Source of the DNA: a virus
DNA: 26,300 bases
Reading direction: 5' to 3' (one strand)
IMG/VR virus record: IMGVR_UViG_3300006919_000369
Span: 1 to 26,300 of that record
A program made the position numbers and the translations under genes. Of the stretch, positions 17,196 to 24,722 are shown piece by piece. Position 1 is the stretch's first letter. Every line of letters starts with the position of its first letter. The notes beneath the pieces were generated by a model. The model was not told where the DNA came from. It was given only the letters and a program-made list of their open reading frames with translations, and searched no databases.

Positions 17196-17477
17196 ATTTT
17201 TTTGGTCTTGTATATCTTTATCGACAACTAAATAGCTTATAAGTTTTGGTGAGTTAGAAAACTTTCGTATCGCATCTTTTTGTTTAAGAATAATAAGTTT
17301 CATATTTAAATAATCAATATCTTTATCGTTCTCTATGATGAGATAAAAATCTTTCTCACGCATACCAACATCTTTAACCATTATGCTATCGTCTACAAGT
17401 TTGAGAAGAGCAATCTTTCTCCTGTGTTGTTCAGGTATGTCTGGATTGTCTTCGTCTTTTGAAAGATAAACTTTCAT
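17184..17477 (-). CDS. Hypothetical protein, 97 aa
   Basis: I do not recognise this protein. The product opens MKVYLSKDEDNPDIPEQHRR, is strongly charged, and alternates short strands (FYLIIENDKD, MKLIILKQKD, LISYLVVDKD) with helices, suggesting a small alpha/beta fold. It has no cysteines or membrane segments. It overlaps the DUF3150-like gene by ATGA, which ties it to the MoxR/VWA unit, and lies 5 nt before VRR-NUC. Confidence 0.65.
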   Translation of the reverse strand: MKVYLSKDEDNPDIPEQHRRKIALLKLVDDSIMVKDVGMREKDFYLIIENDKDIDYLNMKLIILKQKDAIRKFSNSPKLISYLVVDKDIQDQKNMLS

Positions 17478-18319
17478 ATAAGCTCCATAAGTTCTGACAC
17501 TTTGCTTGCTACATCTTTACGCAAAGCATCACTTTGTCTTAGATCCTCTGCATCAACACCGACTATAATTTTCTCTAGTCTTTGTCTAGCTGTTTCTAAC
17601 TTAGGATCTTTTGTGATATTCAAACTTGATAGCATGCCTGTTAGTTCTAAAGCATTAGTAACAAGAGTGTCTCTGAATATCTTCTTGTCTTCACCAGATA
17701 ATCTTTCGACCATGTGGTTAACAGTATCATGCAGTCTAGTCCAAGCTGACTTCATAGCAAACTCTACTCTGTCGTTGTATGCTTTCTCATACTGTTCTTT
17801 AAGATCCTGTCGCATTTGATTGTTAATGTTATCAAAGTGATTGACTTCAGGAACAGGTAGGAAAGTATAGTTAATCTTAAACTTTCTTTGTAGTTCGTCT
17901 GCTATTGGATACTCAGATCTATCAAACAACTGACCTAGCTTGTAAGCCATAGCATCAACAATGTTTGGATAATTACCTATAAACTTGTTGACACGTTCTT
18001 TGAATAGTTCTTCATGCTCGTCCATTTGTTTCTTGTAGTCAAAAAACTGTGTCATAGGTAATAGTCGTATACCACCACTCGACGACCACGGCAAAGTTTG
18101 TCGCATGTGCCAGTCTCGTATTTCACTAGCATGCTTTTGTATCTTAGCCAAAGCATCTGAACCTGCAAGCAAATGCTTGTTGTAGTTACCTGCTTTAGTT
18201 GTCGTGTTTTTGTTTACATCTATTTCTTTAGACACACTTTTGTCTAGCTTTCTTGCTGACCAAACAGATATGTTTAGTTCAACAAGAACATTACTTGATG
18301 CAATATTAATATCACTCAT
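17474..18319 (-). CDS. DUF3150-like protein of the MoxR/VWA cluster
   Basis: The 281-residue, mostly helical protein opens with a strand-like VLVELNISVWSARKLDK, which resembles the start of DUF3150 proteins. It then shows GGIRLLPMTQFFDYKKQM and a long helical section (EELFKERVNKFIGNYPN) followed by a conserved-looking AWTRLHDTVNHMVERL. DUF3150 genes are often found beside MoxR-type ATPases and CobT/VWA proteins in phages and plasmids, which is the context here. The family role is unknown; a partner or substrate adaptor of the ATPase is a reasonable inference. A strong ribosome binding site (AGGAGGATAAG) directly precedes the ATG and overlaps the end of the 228-aa gene. Assignment is by resemblance, not by alignment. 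Confidence 0.65.
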   Translation of the reverse strand: MSDINIASSNVLVELNISVWSARKLDKSVSKEIDVNKNTTTKAGNYNKHLLAGSDALAKIQKHASEIRDWHMRQTLPWSSSGGIRLLPMTQFFDYKKQMDEHEELFKERVNKFIGNYPNIVDAMAYKLGQLFDRSEYPIADELQRKFKINYTFLPVPEVNHFDNINNQMRQDLKEQYEKAYNDRVEFAMKSAWTRLHDTVNHMVERLSGEDKKIFRDTLVTNALELTGMLSSLNITKDPKLETARQRLEKIIVGVDAEDLRQSDALRKDVASKVSELMELI

Positions 18320-18320
18320 C

Positions 18321-19007
18321 TTATCCTCCTAGTCTGTAATATTCGTTACTGTCAATGGGTGCACTATTTATATAATTAATTTCTAGGTTTGTTATGTTAC
18401 CCTCGATTATGTCGTTTGCTACTTTTATTGCCATGTTATCTTCAGGAATTGGTATCCTAAATTTATTAATTTGTTTCTTAAGTTTTTGTAGTAGAGCATA
18501 GCTACCTTCTGAAAAACCTGCTTTGTAATCTTTACTACTACGTCTATGTTCATAACTAAGCCCTGCTCCGTATAAACTAAACTTGTATTTACCTACAGTT
18601 TCATTAGGTTCACGAGTTTTAATTCCTTCAAGTTCTCTAAGGTTTTCTAATATCTCGTCTCTTATATGCTGAGATGATACATTATGATCCTCATTTAATA
18701 ATAAACACATAGTTAAAAACTCTTCTATGGGTTTCCATACTTCACTGCCTGCTTTGTAGTTAACTACTTTAGCATCATAATCATTATTTAATATTATGTG
18801 TGGGTGTGTGGGCCCAACATGTTGTCTCCATAAGTCTGAAGCAATATGTTTAGTAATAGCATTACTATAAGTGTTTTGTGCACCTACAGCTTCAGTTATA
18901 TATTTCTTAATGTTTTTCTTTTGACCAACACCAAGATTGTTTAAATCTAGGTGCCCAACCAATCGTGAAAAATATTGATTGTGTGCGTCAGGTATGTTGA
19001 TACTCAT
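18321..19007 (-). CDS. Hypothetical protein of the MoxR/VWA cluster, 228 aa
   Basis: I do not recognise this protein. It opens MSINIPDAHNQYFSRLVGHL and is mostly helical. There is a middle segment with Glu/Asn-rich helices (SSQHIRDEILENLRELEG) and an aromatic stretch, GKYKFSLYGAGLSYEHRR. There is no signal peptide, membrane segment or metal motif. It is linked by TAATG to the VWA protein upstream and sits 1 nt before the DUF3150-like gene, so it is part of the same translational chain and probably works with those proteins. Confidence 0.75.
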   Translation of the reverse strand: MSINIPDAHNQYFSRLVGHLDLNNLGVGQKKNIKKYITEAVGAQNTYSNAITKHIASDLWRQHVGPTHPHIILNNDYDAKVVNYKAGSEVWKPIEEFLTMCLLLNEDHNVSSQHIRDEILENLRELEGIKTREPNETVGKYKFSLYGAGLSYEHRRSSKDYKAGFSEGSYALLQKLKKQINKFRIPIPEDNMAIKVANDIIEGNITNLEINYINSAPIDSNEYYRLGG

Positions 19008-20155
19008 TAGTCTTCTCCTTCATAGTTAATTGTTTTTCCATGAGGTGATACTTCTTTAGATGTAACTACCCATAAGGTAGGATACTTCCAAGTGCCACCC
19101 CAATCTTCTTCTACATAGCCGTCGGTGAATATAAGCACGGCTTCAGGTTTGATTTTGTGTTTGTCTAAATACTTATTCACACATCTAACCTCTGTGCCAC
19201 CCCCACCCATTGGTTTTGTAGATTTAAGCATGTTGCCATACTCATGCTGTTTATACTGCTCTGCACCTGCTACATCAGAATCCCAATACAACAAGTGAAC
19301 AGTTTTTGGTATTACATCTTCACATATACTGACTACTTCAGAAAGAAACGCTTGTATGTCTTTCTGTCTGATAGATCCTGATGTATCAATACCAATTACC
19401 AAGTCACCAACAGATTCACCTATCATTGATGGCATGTATATATCTTGTGATACAAACCTACGATGTGGGCGTCTCCATGATGACTTATCTTTTGTGCTAC
19501 ATATGTTGTTCATGAACTGTCTAAGTTCATGACGCCAGTTAACTTTTGGTTTAAGCAAATCGTTGATAGCTCTAGACTGATTACCACCCATCTTACCTCG
19601 TAGTATCTCGCCTTGTCGCAGAGCCGTATCAATTTGTTTTTTAACTTTGTTAACTTCGTCATCGTCCAACTTTTCAGCACCGTCCCAATCATGAACATCA
19701 AGTTGATACCCTTGGTTCATGTTAGGATTTTCTTGAATCAAAGTGTCAAACACTTGCCTTGTAGTCCAACCATCAAAACGTTTGTCATACAATGCACCAC
19801 TAGGCATTACAGTTATAGCACTGTTAGGATCAGCATTTACAATAGTTTGGTTAACTATGTAGTCAGCCGCCATGTTTGCTATCATAGGATTTTGTTTAAA
19901 TAATCCTTTCCATAAGTGCATGTGTTGAAACGCTTTGTGTATAGCTTCGTGCAACACGATGAAATTTAGTTCTTTACTCTGTAGTCTGTCTATAAACTTT
20001 GGGTTGTATACAACATCTCTGCCGTTAGTTGCAGCTGTTGGTATATCGTCCTGAAAACTAACATCGCCTATAGACAAAACACCAGAGAACAAACAAAACT
20101 CTTTGCTACGCATAATAGCAATATGAGATTTTGTGACTTTATCTTGTGGTGTCAT
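19007..20155 (-). CDS. Metallopeptidase-like plus VWA (DUF2201-type) protein
   Basis: The 382-residue protein has two parts. The N-terminal domain carries a zincin motif, VLHEAIHKAF (HEAIH 69-73), and Asp98 in NMAADYIVN as likely third ligand, matching the peptidase-like domain found in front of DUF2201. The C-terminal VWA-like domain has an intact MIDAS site: DTSGS (257-261), GGTE (319-322) and TDG (344-346), so it should bind Mg2+ and a partner. Proteins of this build pair with MoxR-type AAA+ ATPases, as in RavA-ViaA, CbbQ-CbbO and CobS-CobT, where the pair remodels or activates a target. Here the ATPase gene lies just upstream, with a 53-aa gene between. No secretion signal, so it acts in the cytoplasm. 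The target is unknown. Confidence 0.88.
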   Translation of the reverse strand: MTPQDKVTKSHIAIMRSKEFCLFSGVLSIGDVSFQDDIPTAATNGRDVVYNPKFIDRLQSKELNFIVLHEAIHKAFQHMHLWKGLFKQNPMIANMAADYIVNQTIVNADPNSAITVMPSGALYDKRFDGWTTRQVFDTLIQENPNMNQGYQLDVHDWDGAEKLDDDEVNKVKKQIDTALRQGEILRGKMGGNQSRAINDLLKPKVNWRHELRQFMNNICSTKDKSSWRRPHRRFVSQDIYMPSMIGESVGDLVIGIDTSGSIRQKDIQAFLSEVVSICEDVIPKTVHLLYWDSDVAGAEQYKQHEYGNMLKSTKPMGGGGTEVRCVNKYLDKHKIKPEAVLIFTDGYVEEDWGGTWKYPTLWVVTSKEVSPHGKTINYEGED

Positions 20156-20313
20156 TCTGTCTCCTCTATCTCAAAGTCTGAACCTGCTACATTTTTGTGT
20201 TGTTGATAAAGTTCTAAAGCGTATTCACAAGCTTTTAGTTTGCTACTGAACTTGCCTACAATGTTACCTACACCTTTAGTGCTGTATTCCACAACTAAAT
20301 ATTCTTTATTCAT
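20152..20313 (-). CDS. Small protein between MoxR ATPase and VWA genes, 53 aa
   Basis: This gene was read directly from the sequence. The product begins MNKEYLVVEYSTKGVGNIVG and ends GSDFEIEETE. AAGGAGATAACA gives a strong ribosome binding site that overlaps the stop of the MoxR gene, and the stop overlaps the VWA start by ATGA. This exact fit is good evidence for a real gene. It looks like a small beta-beta-alpha domain with an acidic end; no family recognised. Confidence 0.75.
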   Translation of the reverse strand: MNKEYLVVEYSTKGVGNIVGKFSSKLKACEYALELYQQHKNVAGSDFEIEETE

Positions 20314-20323
20314 TGTTATCTCC

Positions 20324-21370
20324 TTAGAAAAATTGTTTATGATCCATTACCCAGTCCGTAAACTTTTTGTTAGTTGCAGCGAGTGCTTGTTTAGAACCAT
20401 TCATTATGTTGAATGCAAACAATGCTCTCATTTCCATAGGTAGTCTTTGCATATACACAATCCATGGTTCAAGGTTTTCTTTGGTTATGTTCATTAGTTC
20501 ACGCATAACAAGAATTACTCTTGCTGATGGATCGTTAGGAACGATAGCTTTATCAGGTTCTTTGTATATAGCTTCTCGTGTTGGTAGTTCATCTGCAAGT
20601 GAGAAGTATGCAGACATATCTCTCGCAGCTGATTCACCAATGGTGCCTGATAACGCTGTCATTGTTGTATTCTCACCAAGCTTGTGTCTAGCTTTAACAA
20701 CGAATGATGCTTTGTGTAAAGATCTTGGTGTGACAAACGCTTGTTGTTCTTTCTGAGGATTAAATATATACAAGTTCTCTTTCTGAGATGGATCAGTATA
20801 ACTAGCCAGACAGTGTGGAAACTGTTTAACCCATGCTATAACTTCAGGAGACAAGTCATTATCAATTGCCCATGCAATCCATTCATCATCTGTTGGATTA
20901 CGAAGATTAACAGTAGTGATTCTGTTTTTAGCATGGGCTTTCAAACTGTCGCCAACACCGTCTGTTATCAAATTACCTGTGGAATACACAATTGAATCAG
21001 GGTGAAAAGCAACAGAACCAAGCCGTCTTTCCAACATAACAGGTAACAACATATTCTTTACAGGTTCACTAGCTTTTGTAATCTCGTCGAGCATTACGAT
21101 AACAGGTTTACCATGATGTAATTGAAACCTTTCGTTTGGATAGAATGATGTAGTCTTTGTATTATGATCCATGGCAGGCATAGCTAAGTCACCCAAGTCT
21201 AAGTCTGCACAGTCAATATATACAGGTATATGTGTGGAAAACTTGTCTGCCAATGTATTTAGTATTGACGATTTACCAATCCCAGGTTGTCCCTGAACAT
21301 GCACTGTTGTCGTCGTGCCTACGCTTTCAATCAGATTAGTTACTTCTGATAGGTTTAGTGATAATTGCAT
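20324..21370 (-). CDS. MoxR-type AAA+ ATPase
   Basis: The 348-residue ATPase has Walker A GQPGIGKS (27-34), Walker B VMLDE (92-96), sensor 1 STGN (130-133) and a likely arginine finger near AKNRIT (147-152), the order seen in MoxR/CobS-type AAA+ proteins. It would form a ring that uses ATP to remodel a target together with the VWA protein two genes downstream. AAAGGAACT precedes the ATG. A leader dyad copy lies 23 nt upstream of the start, in the 53-nt gap after the 318-aa gene. Marine phages are known to carry CobS-like members of this group, usually without a proven role. Nothing here points to cobalamin synthesis itself. Confidence 0.9.
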   Translation of the reverse strand: MQLSLNLSEVTNLIESVGTTTTVHVQGQPGIGKSSILNTLADKFSTHIPVYIDCADLDLGDLAMPAMDHNTKTTSFYPNERFQLHHGKPVIVMLDEITKASEPVKNMLLPVMLERRLGSVAFHPDSIVYSTGNLITDGVGDSLKAHAKNRITTVNLRNPTDDEWIAWAIDNDLSPEVIAWVKQFPHCLASYTDPSQKENLYIFNPQKEQQAFVTPRSLHKASFVVKARHKLGENTTMTALSGTIGESAARDMSAYFSLADELPTREAIYKEPDKAIVPNDPSARVILVMRELMNITKENLEPWIVYMQRLPMEMRALFAFNIMNGSKQALAATNKKFTDWVMDHKQFF

Positions 21371-21393
21371 TTTTAGTTCCTTTCAAATTAAAT

Positions 21394-21423
21394 GCACAAA
21401 TTAAGATATTTCTTAATTTGTAG
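21394..21423 (-). promoter_or_regulatory. Leader dyad copy 3 (before the MoxR gene)
   Basis: Left arm GCACAAATTAAGA (21394-21406), spacer TATT, right arm TCTTAATTTGT then AG (21411-21423); the inner 11 bp pair perfectly. It fills the short gap between the 318-aa gene and the MoxR start, with no clear promoter nearby, so the MoxR genes may be read through from the promoter at 22.5 kb. Confidence 0.75.
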
Positions 21424-22380
21424 TTAAATAGCCAGTTGTCTTTGTGGTTCATCAACAAGTTCTAATATATCTTTATAGTGTTGTTGTTTAATACTACGCT
21501 CTAACGAATTTAAGTATTGATCAGGAGTTGATCTTTTAGCTCTAGGTCCCCAAAAGAATTCATAGCTTGAATCTTTAAGTTTATCGCTGTCTGGTTCAGG
21601 CATCCTATTATAATTCTCACGCATGAGAGCGCATATTAAATGCCTGTATTCTTCATTATCAGACTTACACGCTGAAAGCCATAGATCGTTAGCATCTTCT
21701 TTTGACCAAGAGTCTGGGTATATATTCCACATAGCTGAAATATATTCTTTTATTTTTTGAAGTTTACCTTGACGCAACGCTTTCATTTTTTTACGATTTA
21801 CTTTATATTTTTTAGGAACTGTAAACTGTTCTTCATTTAAAGGTGTGCCATCATACGAAAATTTGTAAAACTTTTTATCAACTAGATCTCGACTATGACC
21901 GTTTACAAGTTCAGCACGAGTTGAAAATGATTCGTCCTGTAAATCTTTTTCGTATACAAACCCACTAGGTATAAACTCTTTCCATGGTATTGCCCAGAAA
22001 CGTATACCTGTTAAACTTGTTTGTATAGTGCTACCACCAGTGGAACGAGGTGGAGTTACTTCATAGTGGTTTGGATAAAAATTAACAGTAGCATTATGCG
22101 ATACAAATTTACTCCAATCACTAGTTCTATAAGCACTGTTAGGGAAATAATTAGTTATACAATAGAAGAATTCGTTAACTTCGTTATCATATAGTTTAGT
22201 TATATACCCATTAGAAAAATGATGTGTTACTTTGTATCTGCTAGACTGTTGTGTAGAGTAACTACCTTCGTCTGAGTAACCTGATTCTTCATACTCAGGA
22301 CTAAAACTCCATACATGTTCTAGCTGTTTGTAGGTGGGTGTTTCTATTGAATCCCACACTAAACCGATTTCAATAGACAT
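21424..22380 (-). CDS. Hypothetical protein heading the MoxR/VWA unit, 318 aa
   Basis: I do not recognise this protein. The N-terminal half is rich in aromatics, Ser and Thr and looks beta-rich (YKVTHHFSNGYITKLYDNEV, then NATVNFYPNHYEVTPPR). The second half is helical and basic (KVNRKKMKALRQGKLQKIKE) with a Trp-rich stretch, MWNIYPDSWSKEDANDLWL. There is no signal peptide or membrane segment. It has its own perfect sigma70-like promoter and leader dyad and a good ribosome binding site (AAAGGAGA), so it is probably well expressed and is the first gene of the unit that continues into the MoxR, VWA and DUF3150-like genes. A target or substrate-recognition protein of that system is one possibility, with no direct evidence. 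Confidence 0.75.
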   Translation of the reverse strand: MSIEIGLVWDSIETPTYKQLEHVWSFSPEYEESGYSDEGSYSTQQSSRYKVTHHFSNGYITKLYDNEVNEFFYCITNYFPNSAYRTSDWSKFVSHNATVNFYPNHYEVTPPRSTGGSTIQTSLTGIRFWAIPWKEFIPSGFVYEKDLQDESFSTRAELVNGHSRDLVDKKFYKFSYDGTPLNEEQFTVPKKYKVNRKKMKALRQGKLQKIKEYISAMWNIYPDSWSKEDANDLWLSACKSDNEEYRHLICALMRENYNRMPEPDSDKLKDSSYEFFWGPRAKRSTPDQYLNSLERSIKQQHYKDILELVDEPQRQLAI

Positions 22381-22408
22381 AATTGTCTCCTTTCATAGAT
22401 GAAAAAAA

Positions 22409-22446
22409 CTAGGCACAAATTAAGAATAATCTTAAATCGTGCCTAG
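22409..22446 (-). promoter_or_regulatory. Leader dyad copy 2 (before the 318-aa gene), with extended stem
   Basis: Left arm GCACAAATTAAGA (22413-22425 core), spacer ATAA, right arm TCTTAAATCGTGC; a further CTAG/CTAG pair extends it to 17-bp arms (22409-22425 and 22430-22446). It lies about 40 nt downstream of the -10 box at 22488 and 28 nt upstream of the ATG, so it falls in the 5' leader of the transcript. Confidence 0.8.
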
Positions 22447-22487
22447 AAACTTAATGAAACATGAGGTAATACTACCCCCATTCTGAT

Positions 22488-22516
22488 ATTATACATCAGT
22501 AGGTTTACAATGTCAA
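22488..22516 (-). promoter_or_regulatory. Consensus sigma70 promoter for the 318-aa/MoxR unit
   Basis: On the minus strand TTGACA (22511-22516), a 17-bp spacer and TATAAT (22488-22493) match the bacterial consensus exactly. It lies in the gap just after the 80-aa membrane protein gene, with a predicted start near 22481. Confidence 0.88.
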
Positions 22517-22531
22517 GCTGTTGTGTCATTA

Positions 22532-22774
22532 TTAATCCTTCACTGATTCGTTTGCGCACTCTAAATTTGCATCTGATTTAATATAGACTGTGCTTGTTGG
22601 GTCTGCTTGTATATAAGTAATACCTCGCTTACATAGAAACCTAACAGGTTCACCATTTATATAATCGTCAATAGCATAGAATATTGTGTTGCTATACCAC
22701 CCAACACCAAAGCCTATTACTAACAAGGCTACTATCTCCATTATGTGTTTTGCTTTGTATATAGTTATCTTCAT
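22532..22774 (-). CDS. Small membrane protein with one N-terminal TM segment
   Basis: The 80-residue product has a hydrophobic segment at about 12-33 (IMEIVALLVIGFGVGWY) after a short basic N-terminus. The remaining 45 residues have two Cys and would lie in the periplasm if the usual positive-inside rule holds. It could be an uncleaved anchor or a signal peptide. It starts by ATGA overlap with the zinc-ribbon gene and ends 15 nt before the consensus promoter of the next unit. Small single-pass proteins are common among early phage genes; no specific role is visible. Confidence 0.65.
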   Translation of the reverse strand: MKITIYKAKHIMEIVALLVIGFGVGWYSNTIFYAIDDYINGEPVRFLCKRGITYIQADPTSTVYIKSDANLECANESVKD

Positions 22775-22971
22775 TTGATTAGTCCCCCCTTGTTGTTGAT
22801 ACCTTTGAGATCTTCTGCGTTGGTGAACAACATGTAATTACTTTTGTGCATAGGTGCAACGCAGTGCTTTTTAGTTTTAGCTTCTTCGTCACCACATGAT
22901 AAACATGTTTTGTATCCTAACTTGTGTCTACCTGTAGCCACGAGTTCACCACATTTTATACAGTTATACAT
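22771..22971 (-). CDS. Small zinc-ribbon protein, 66 aa
   Basis: The product begins MYNCIKCGELVATGRHKLGY and continues KTCLSCGDEE, giving two CxxC knuckles (C-x2-C-x15-C-x2-C), a zinc ribbon. I chose the ATG at 22971 because AAAGGAAAC lies directly upstream; the longer in-frame start at 22995 would overlap the gene before it. The rest is basic then neutral (MHKSNYMLFTNAEDLKG). DNA or RNA polymerase binding is a typical role for such proteins but is not shown. Confidence 0.65.
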   Translation of the reverse strand: MYNCIKCGELVATGRHKLGYKTCLSCGDEEAKTKKHCVAPMHKSNYMLFTNAEDLKGINNKGGLIK

Positions 22972-22982
22972 ATGTTTCCTTT

Positions 22983-23177
22983 CTAAAATAAACATTCGCC
23001 CACTGCATCGTAGGCTTTTTGATAGTCCGATTTCTTTTTTGGCGCTTCAAGTTTGATAATCTTAGTGCCTGTCTTACCTTCACAAAACCACTTAGCTTCA
23101 CGCAAAGACTGAAACCTCATCATACTCTCTCCATCTATTAAGACTTCGTGAGTAAATACTCTATCGCATGTGGACAC
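22983..23177 (-). CDS. Hypothetical protein, 64 aa, GTG start
   Basis: The start codon is GTG at 23177 with AAGGGAG 6 nt upstream, inside the end of the 142-aa gene (17-nt overlap). The product contains VLIDGESMMRFQSLREAKWF, then a basic helix KKKSDYQKAYDAV. It looks like a small beta-alpha domain. I recognise no family. Confidence 0.6.
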   Translation of the reverse strand: MSTCDRVFTHEVLIDGESMMRFQSLREAKWFCEGKTGTKIIKLEAPKKKSDYQKAYDAVGECLF

Positions 23178-23589
23178 GGATTACTCCCTTGATCTTAAAC
23201 CGTTTAAGTATATCCCCGTAGAGCAACTCTTGCAATAAATTGACATCTCTCTTTTTATAGAACAGAGTATCTGTAATACTATTGCGATAAGACTCCAAGT
23301 ATTGATCTCGTGCCATGGTAGGCAACAGGTGTATCTTACGATTCTTGGTTAGCTTGACACCTATAAATATCTCATGTGCTCTCATAGGTTTATCACCTAA
23401 TACTTTTAACACACGCTTAACCATTTCATCATATGTTAGAACAACACCATCGTCATCTTCATACTTAGTTTTCTTAGTGAAGTAACTAGATGTAGTTTCC
23501 TCTTGCTCTTTGAGATAGTTCTTAGGTTTGATATCAGTTTTTAGTATGCGTTTTTTAGACACCATTCTTTCTCTGTGGCTATATACCAT
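23161..23589 (-). CDS. Hypothetical protein, 142 aa, possible winged-helix
   Basis: I do not recognise this protein. It is basic, with a disordered N-terminal 45 residues, then MVKRVLKVLGDKPMRAHEIF, a helix followed by a turn and helix that resembles the start of a winged-helix domain, and an end rich in strands (GDILKRFKIKGVIRVHMR). A DNA-binding role is only suggested by this pattern. The first ATG at 23589 has AGGAGT 5 nt upstream, overlapping the stop of the 86-aa gene. Confidence 0.6.
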   Translation of the reverse strand: MVYSHRERMVSKKRILKTDIKPKNYLKEQEETTSSYFTKKTKYEDDDGVVLTYDEMVKRVLKVLGDKPMRAHEIFIGVKLTKNRKIHLLPTMARDQYLESYRNSITDTLFYKKRDVNLLQELLYGDILKRFKIKGVIRVHMR

Positions 23590-23592
23590 AAC

Positions 23593-23853
23593 TTACTCCT
23601 CACAGTTACCATTGATACAGAATCTATTTTGGCTCAACAACTCGTCCTCTATTTCTTCTAGTGCTTTTTGTTCAGCCTCGTCACACTTTTGTTTCCATTC
23701 CGTTAACTTCGTTAGCAGTTCTTCTGCTAGTTCTTTCTGTGCTAACAACATAAAGTCAGACGGGCAGTCGCATGAGTCAGAAGTTAGTTCTGTCCTATCT
23801 ACACACTCACGCAACTCTACTGTCAACTCTTGTAGTAATTTTTCAGCGTTCAT
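23593..23853 (-). CDS. Hypothetical acidic coiled-coil protein, 86 aa
   Basis: The product is Glu/Leu-rich with a long helix (AEELLTKLTEWKQKCDEAEQ and onward) and several Cys (RECVDRTE, CDCPSD, FCINGNCEE). It has no membrane segment. AAAGGTG precedes the ATG. It contains one copy of GTTAACTTCGT (23702-23712), here in a different codon frame (T-K-L-T) from the other coding copies. No family recognised. Confidence 0.6.
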   Translation of the reverse strand: MNAEKLLQELTVELRECVDRTELTSDSCDCPSDFMLLAQKELAEELLTKLTEWKQKCDEAEQKALEEIEDELLSQNRFCINGNCEE

Positions 23854-23865
23854 ATATACACCTTT

Positions 23866-24213
23866 CTATGTATAAGTATCTTCGATAACATCATACCCAC
23901 GCGACATCCAACTCTCGCGTTTGATATTCCTAAACCAATCAGATACAGTTGGTATCCGACCACCACAGTCTTCTTTAACATGTTGCTCACCAATGTAACG
24001 AACAGGAACTTGCCTGCCGTCAGAGTTGGTGATAGTTATGCCGAACACTCGTTCACATTCAAATATACCTTGACTGTGATGACGCAGTGCTCTGTGTCTG
24101 AAGTCTGCAAATGTTTCTTTGGTAGCATCAAACCAATCATGTATTGCCTGATAGTCTTCTACTTTGCCACCCCATTTCTTTACACTTGTTAGTGCGTGTT
24201 GATGTGTATGCAT
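23866..24213 (-). CDS. DUF6915-like protein
   Basis: The 115-residue product shows the motif series I associate with DUF6915: SVKKWGGKVEDYQAIHDWFD, then DFRHRALRHHSQGIFECE, GITITNSDGR, VPVRYIGEQHVKEDCGG and IPTVSDWF. The His-rich core (RHRALRHH) and HVKED could bind a metal. The family occurs in bacteria, plasmids and phages with no known function. It starts by TAATG overlap with the DUF6878-like gene, so the two are translationally linked. The family name is from memory of its conserved motifs. Confidence 0.75.
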   Translation of the reverse strand: MHTHQHALTSVKKWGGKVEDYQAIHDWFDATKETFADFRHRALRHHSQGIFECERVFGITITNSDGRQVPVRYIGEQHVKEDCGGRIPTVSDWFRNIKRESWMSRGYDVIEDTYT

Positions 24214-24701
24214 TATAGATTCTCCAAACTTTCAAACATTTTGTCTATGATTTGTCGTTTATCTGTTTTCTTGTGTTTGCCTTCGTCAGCAAACATAGTA
24301 AAACTTTCGTTGCCATAGCCATATTGATCTTCGTCAATGTAGCGTATCTTGATGTCCATGTTGACTGATGGTTTGCCGTCTTCATCAAGCGTTATGGTAA
24401 TCGTGCCGTAGCCACCATCGTTGTTATACCAATCGTGACCTGATTCATCGAGCATTTGATAGCCGAGATCTTCTGCACACTTGTATATAGTTACTTGCTC
24501 TTCACCTCGATCTTCATCGTAAACCCATGTGATACTATCTTCAGGTATCTTTATTGGTTCATCACTAGAGTCTAGGAAAGTTATGCCATCAATCTGACCA
24601 TCATCTCCTGAACCTTCAAACTCAATGGTAAAGCTATGCACATTGAGTAGCTTTAAATGTGCGAATAGTTTTTCTACATGTTGCTTTGTAAAATCTGCCA
24701 T
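24213..24701 (-). CDS. DUF6878-like acidic protein
   Basis: The 162-residue, very acidic protein shows SFTIEFEGSGDDGQIDGITF near the N-terminus and HDWYNNDGGYGTITITLDED in the middle, a layout resembling DUF6878 (GSGDSGQ and W-x-NDGGYG signatures). The C-terminus is a charged helix (TDKRQIIDKMFESLENL). No catalytic motif is seen. AAAGGA lies upstream of the ATG at 24701 and the gene is coupled to the DUF6915-like gene. The acidic surface could mimic DNA, as in anti-restriction proteins, but this is speculation from composition alone. Confidence 0.65.
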   Translation of the reverse strand: MADFTKQHVEKLFAHLKLLNVHSFTIEFEGSGDDGQIDGITFLDSSDEPIKIPEDSITWVYDEDRGEEQVTIYKCAEDLGYQMLDESGHDWYNNDGGYGTITITLDEDGKPSVNMDIKIRYIDEDQYGYGNESFTMFADEGKHKKTDKRQIIDKMFESLENL

Positions 24702-24722
24702 GATAATTCCTTTCAGTTATTG

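Noticed and set aside
20324-21370. CobS / cobalamin synthesis
   Set aside because: The MoxR and VWA build resembles CobS-CobT, but no other cobalamin gene is present and the VWA protein carries a peptidase-like domain of the DUF2201 type.
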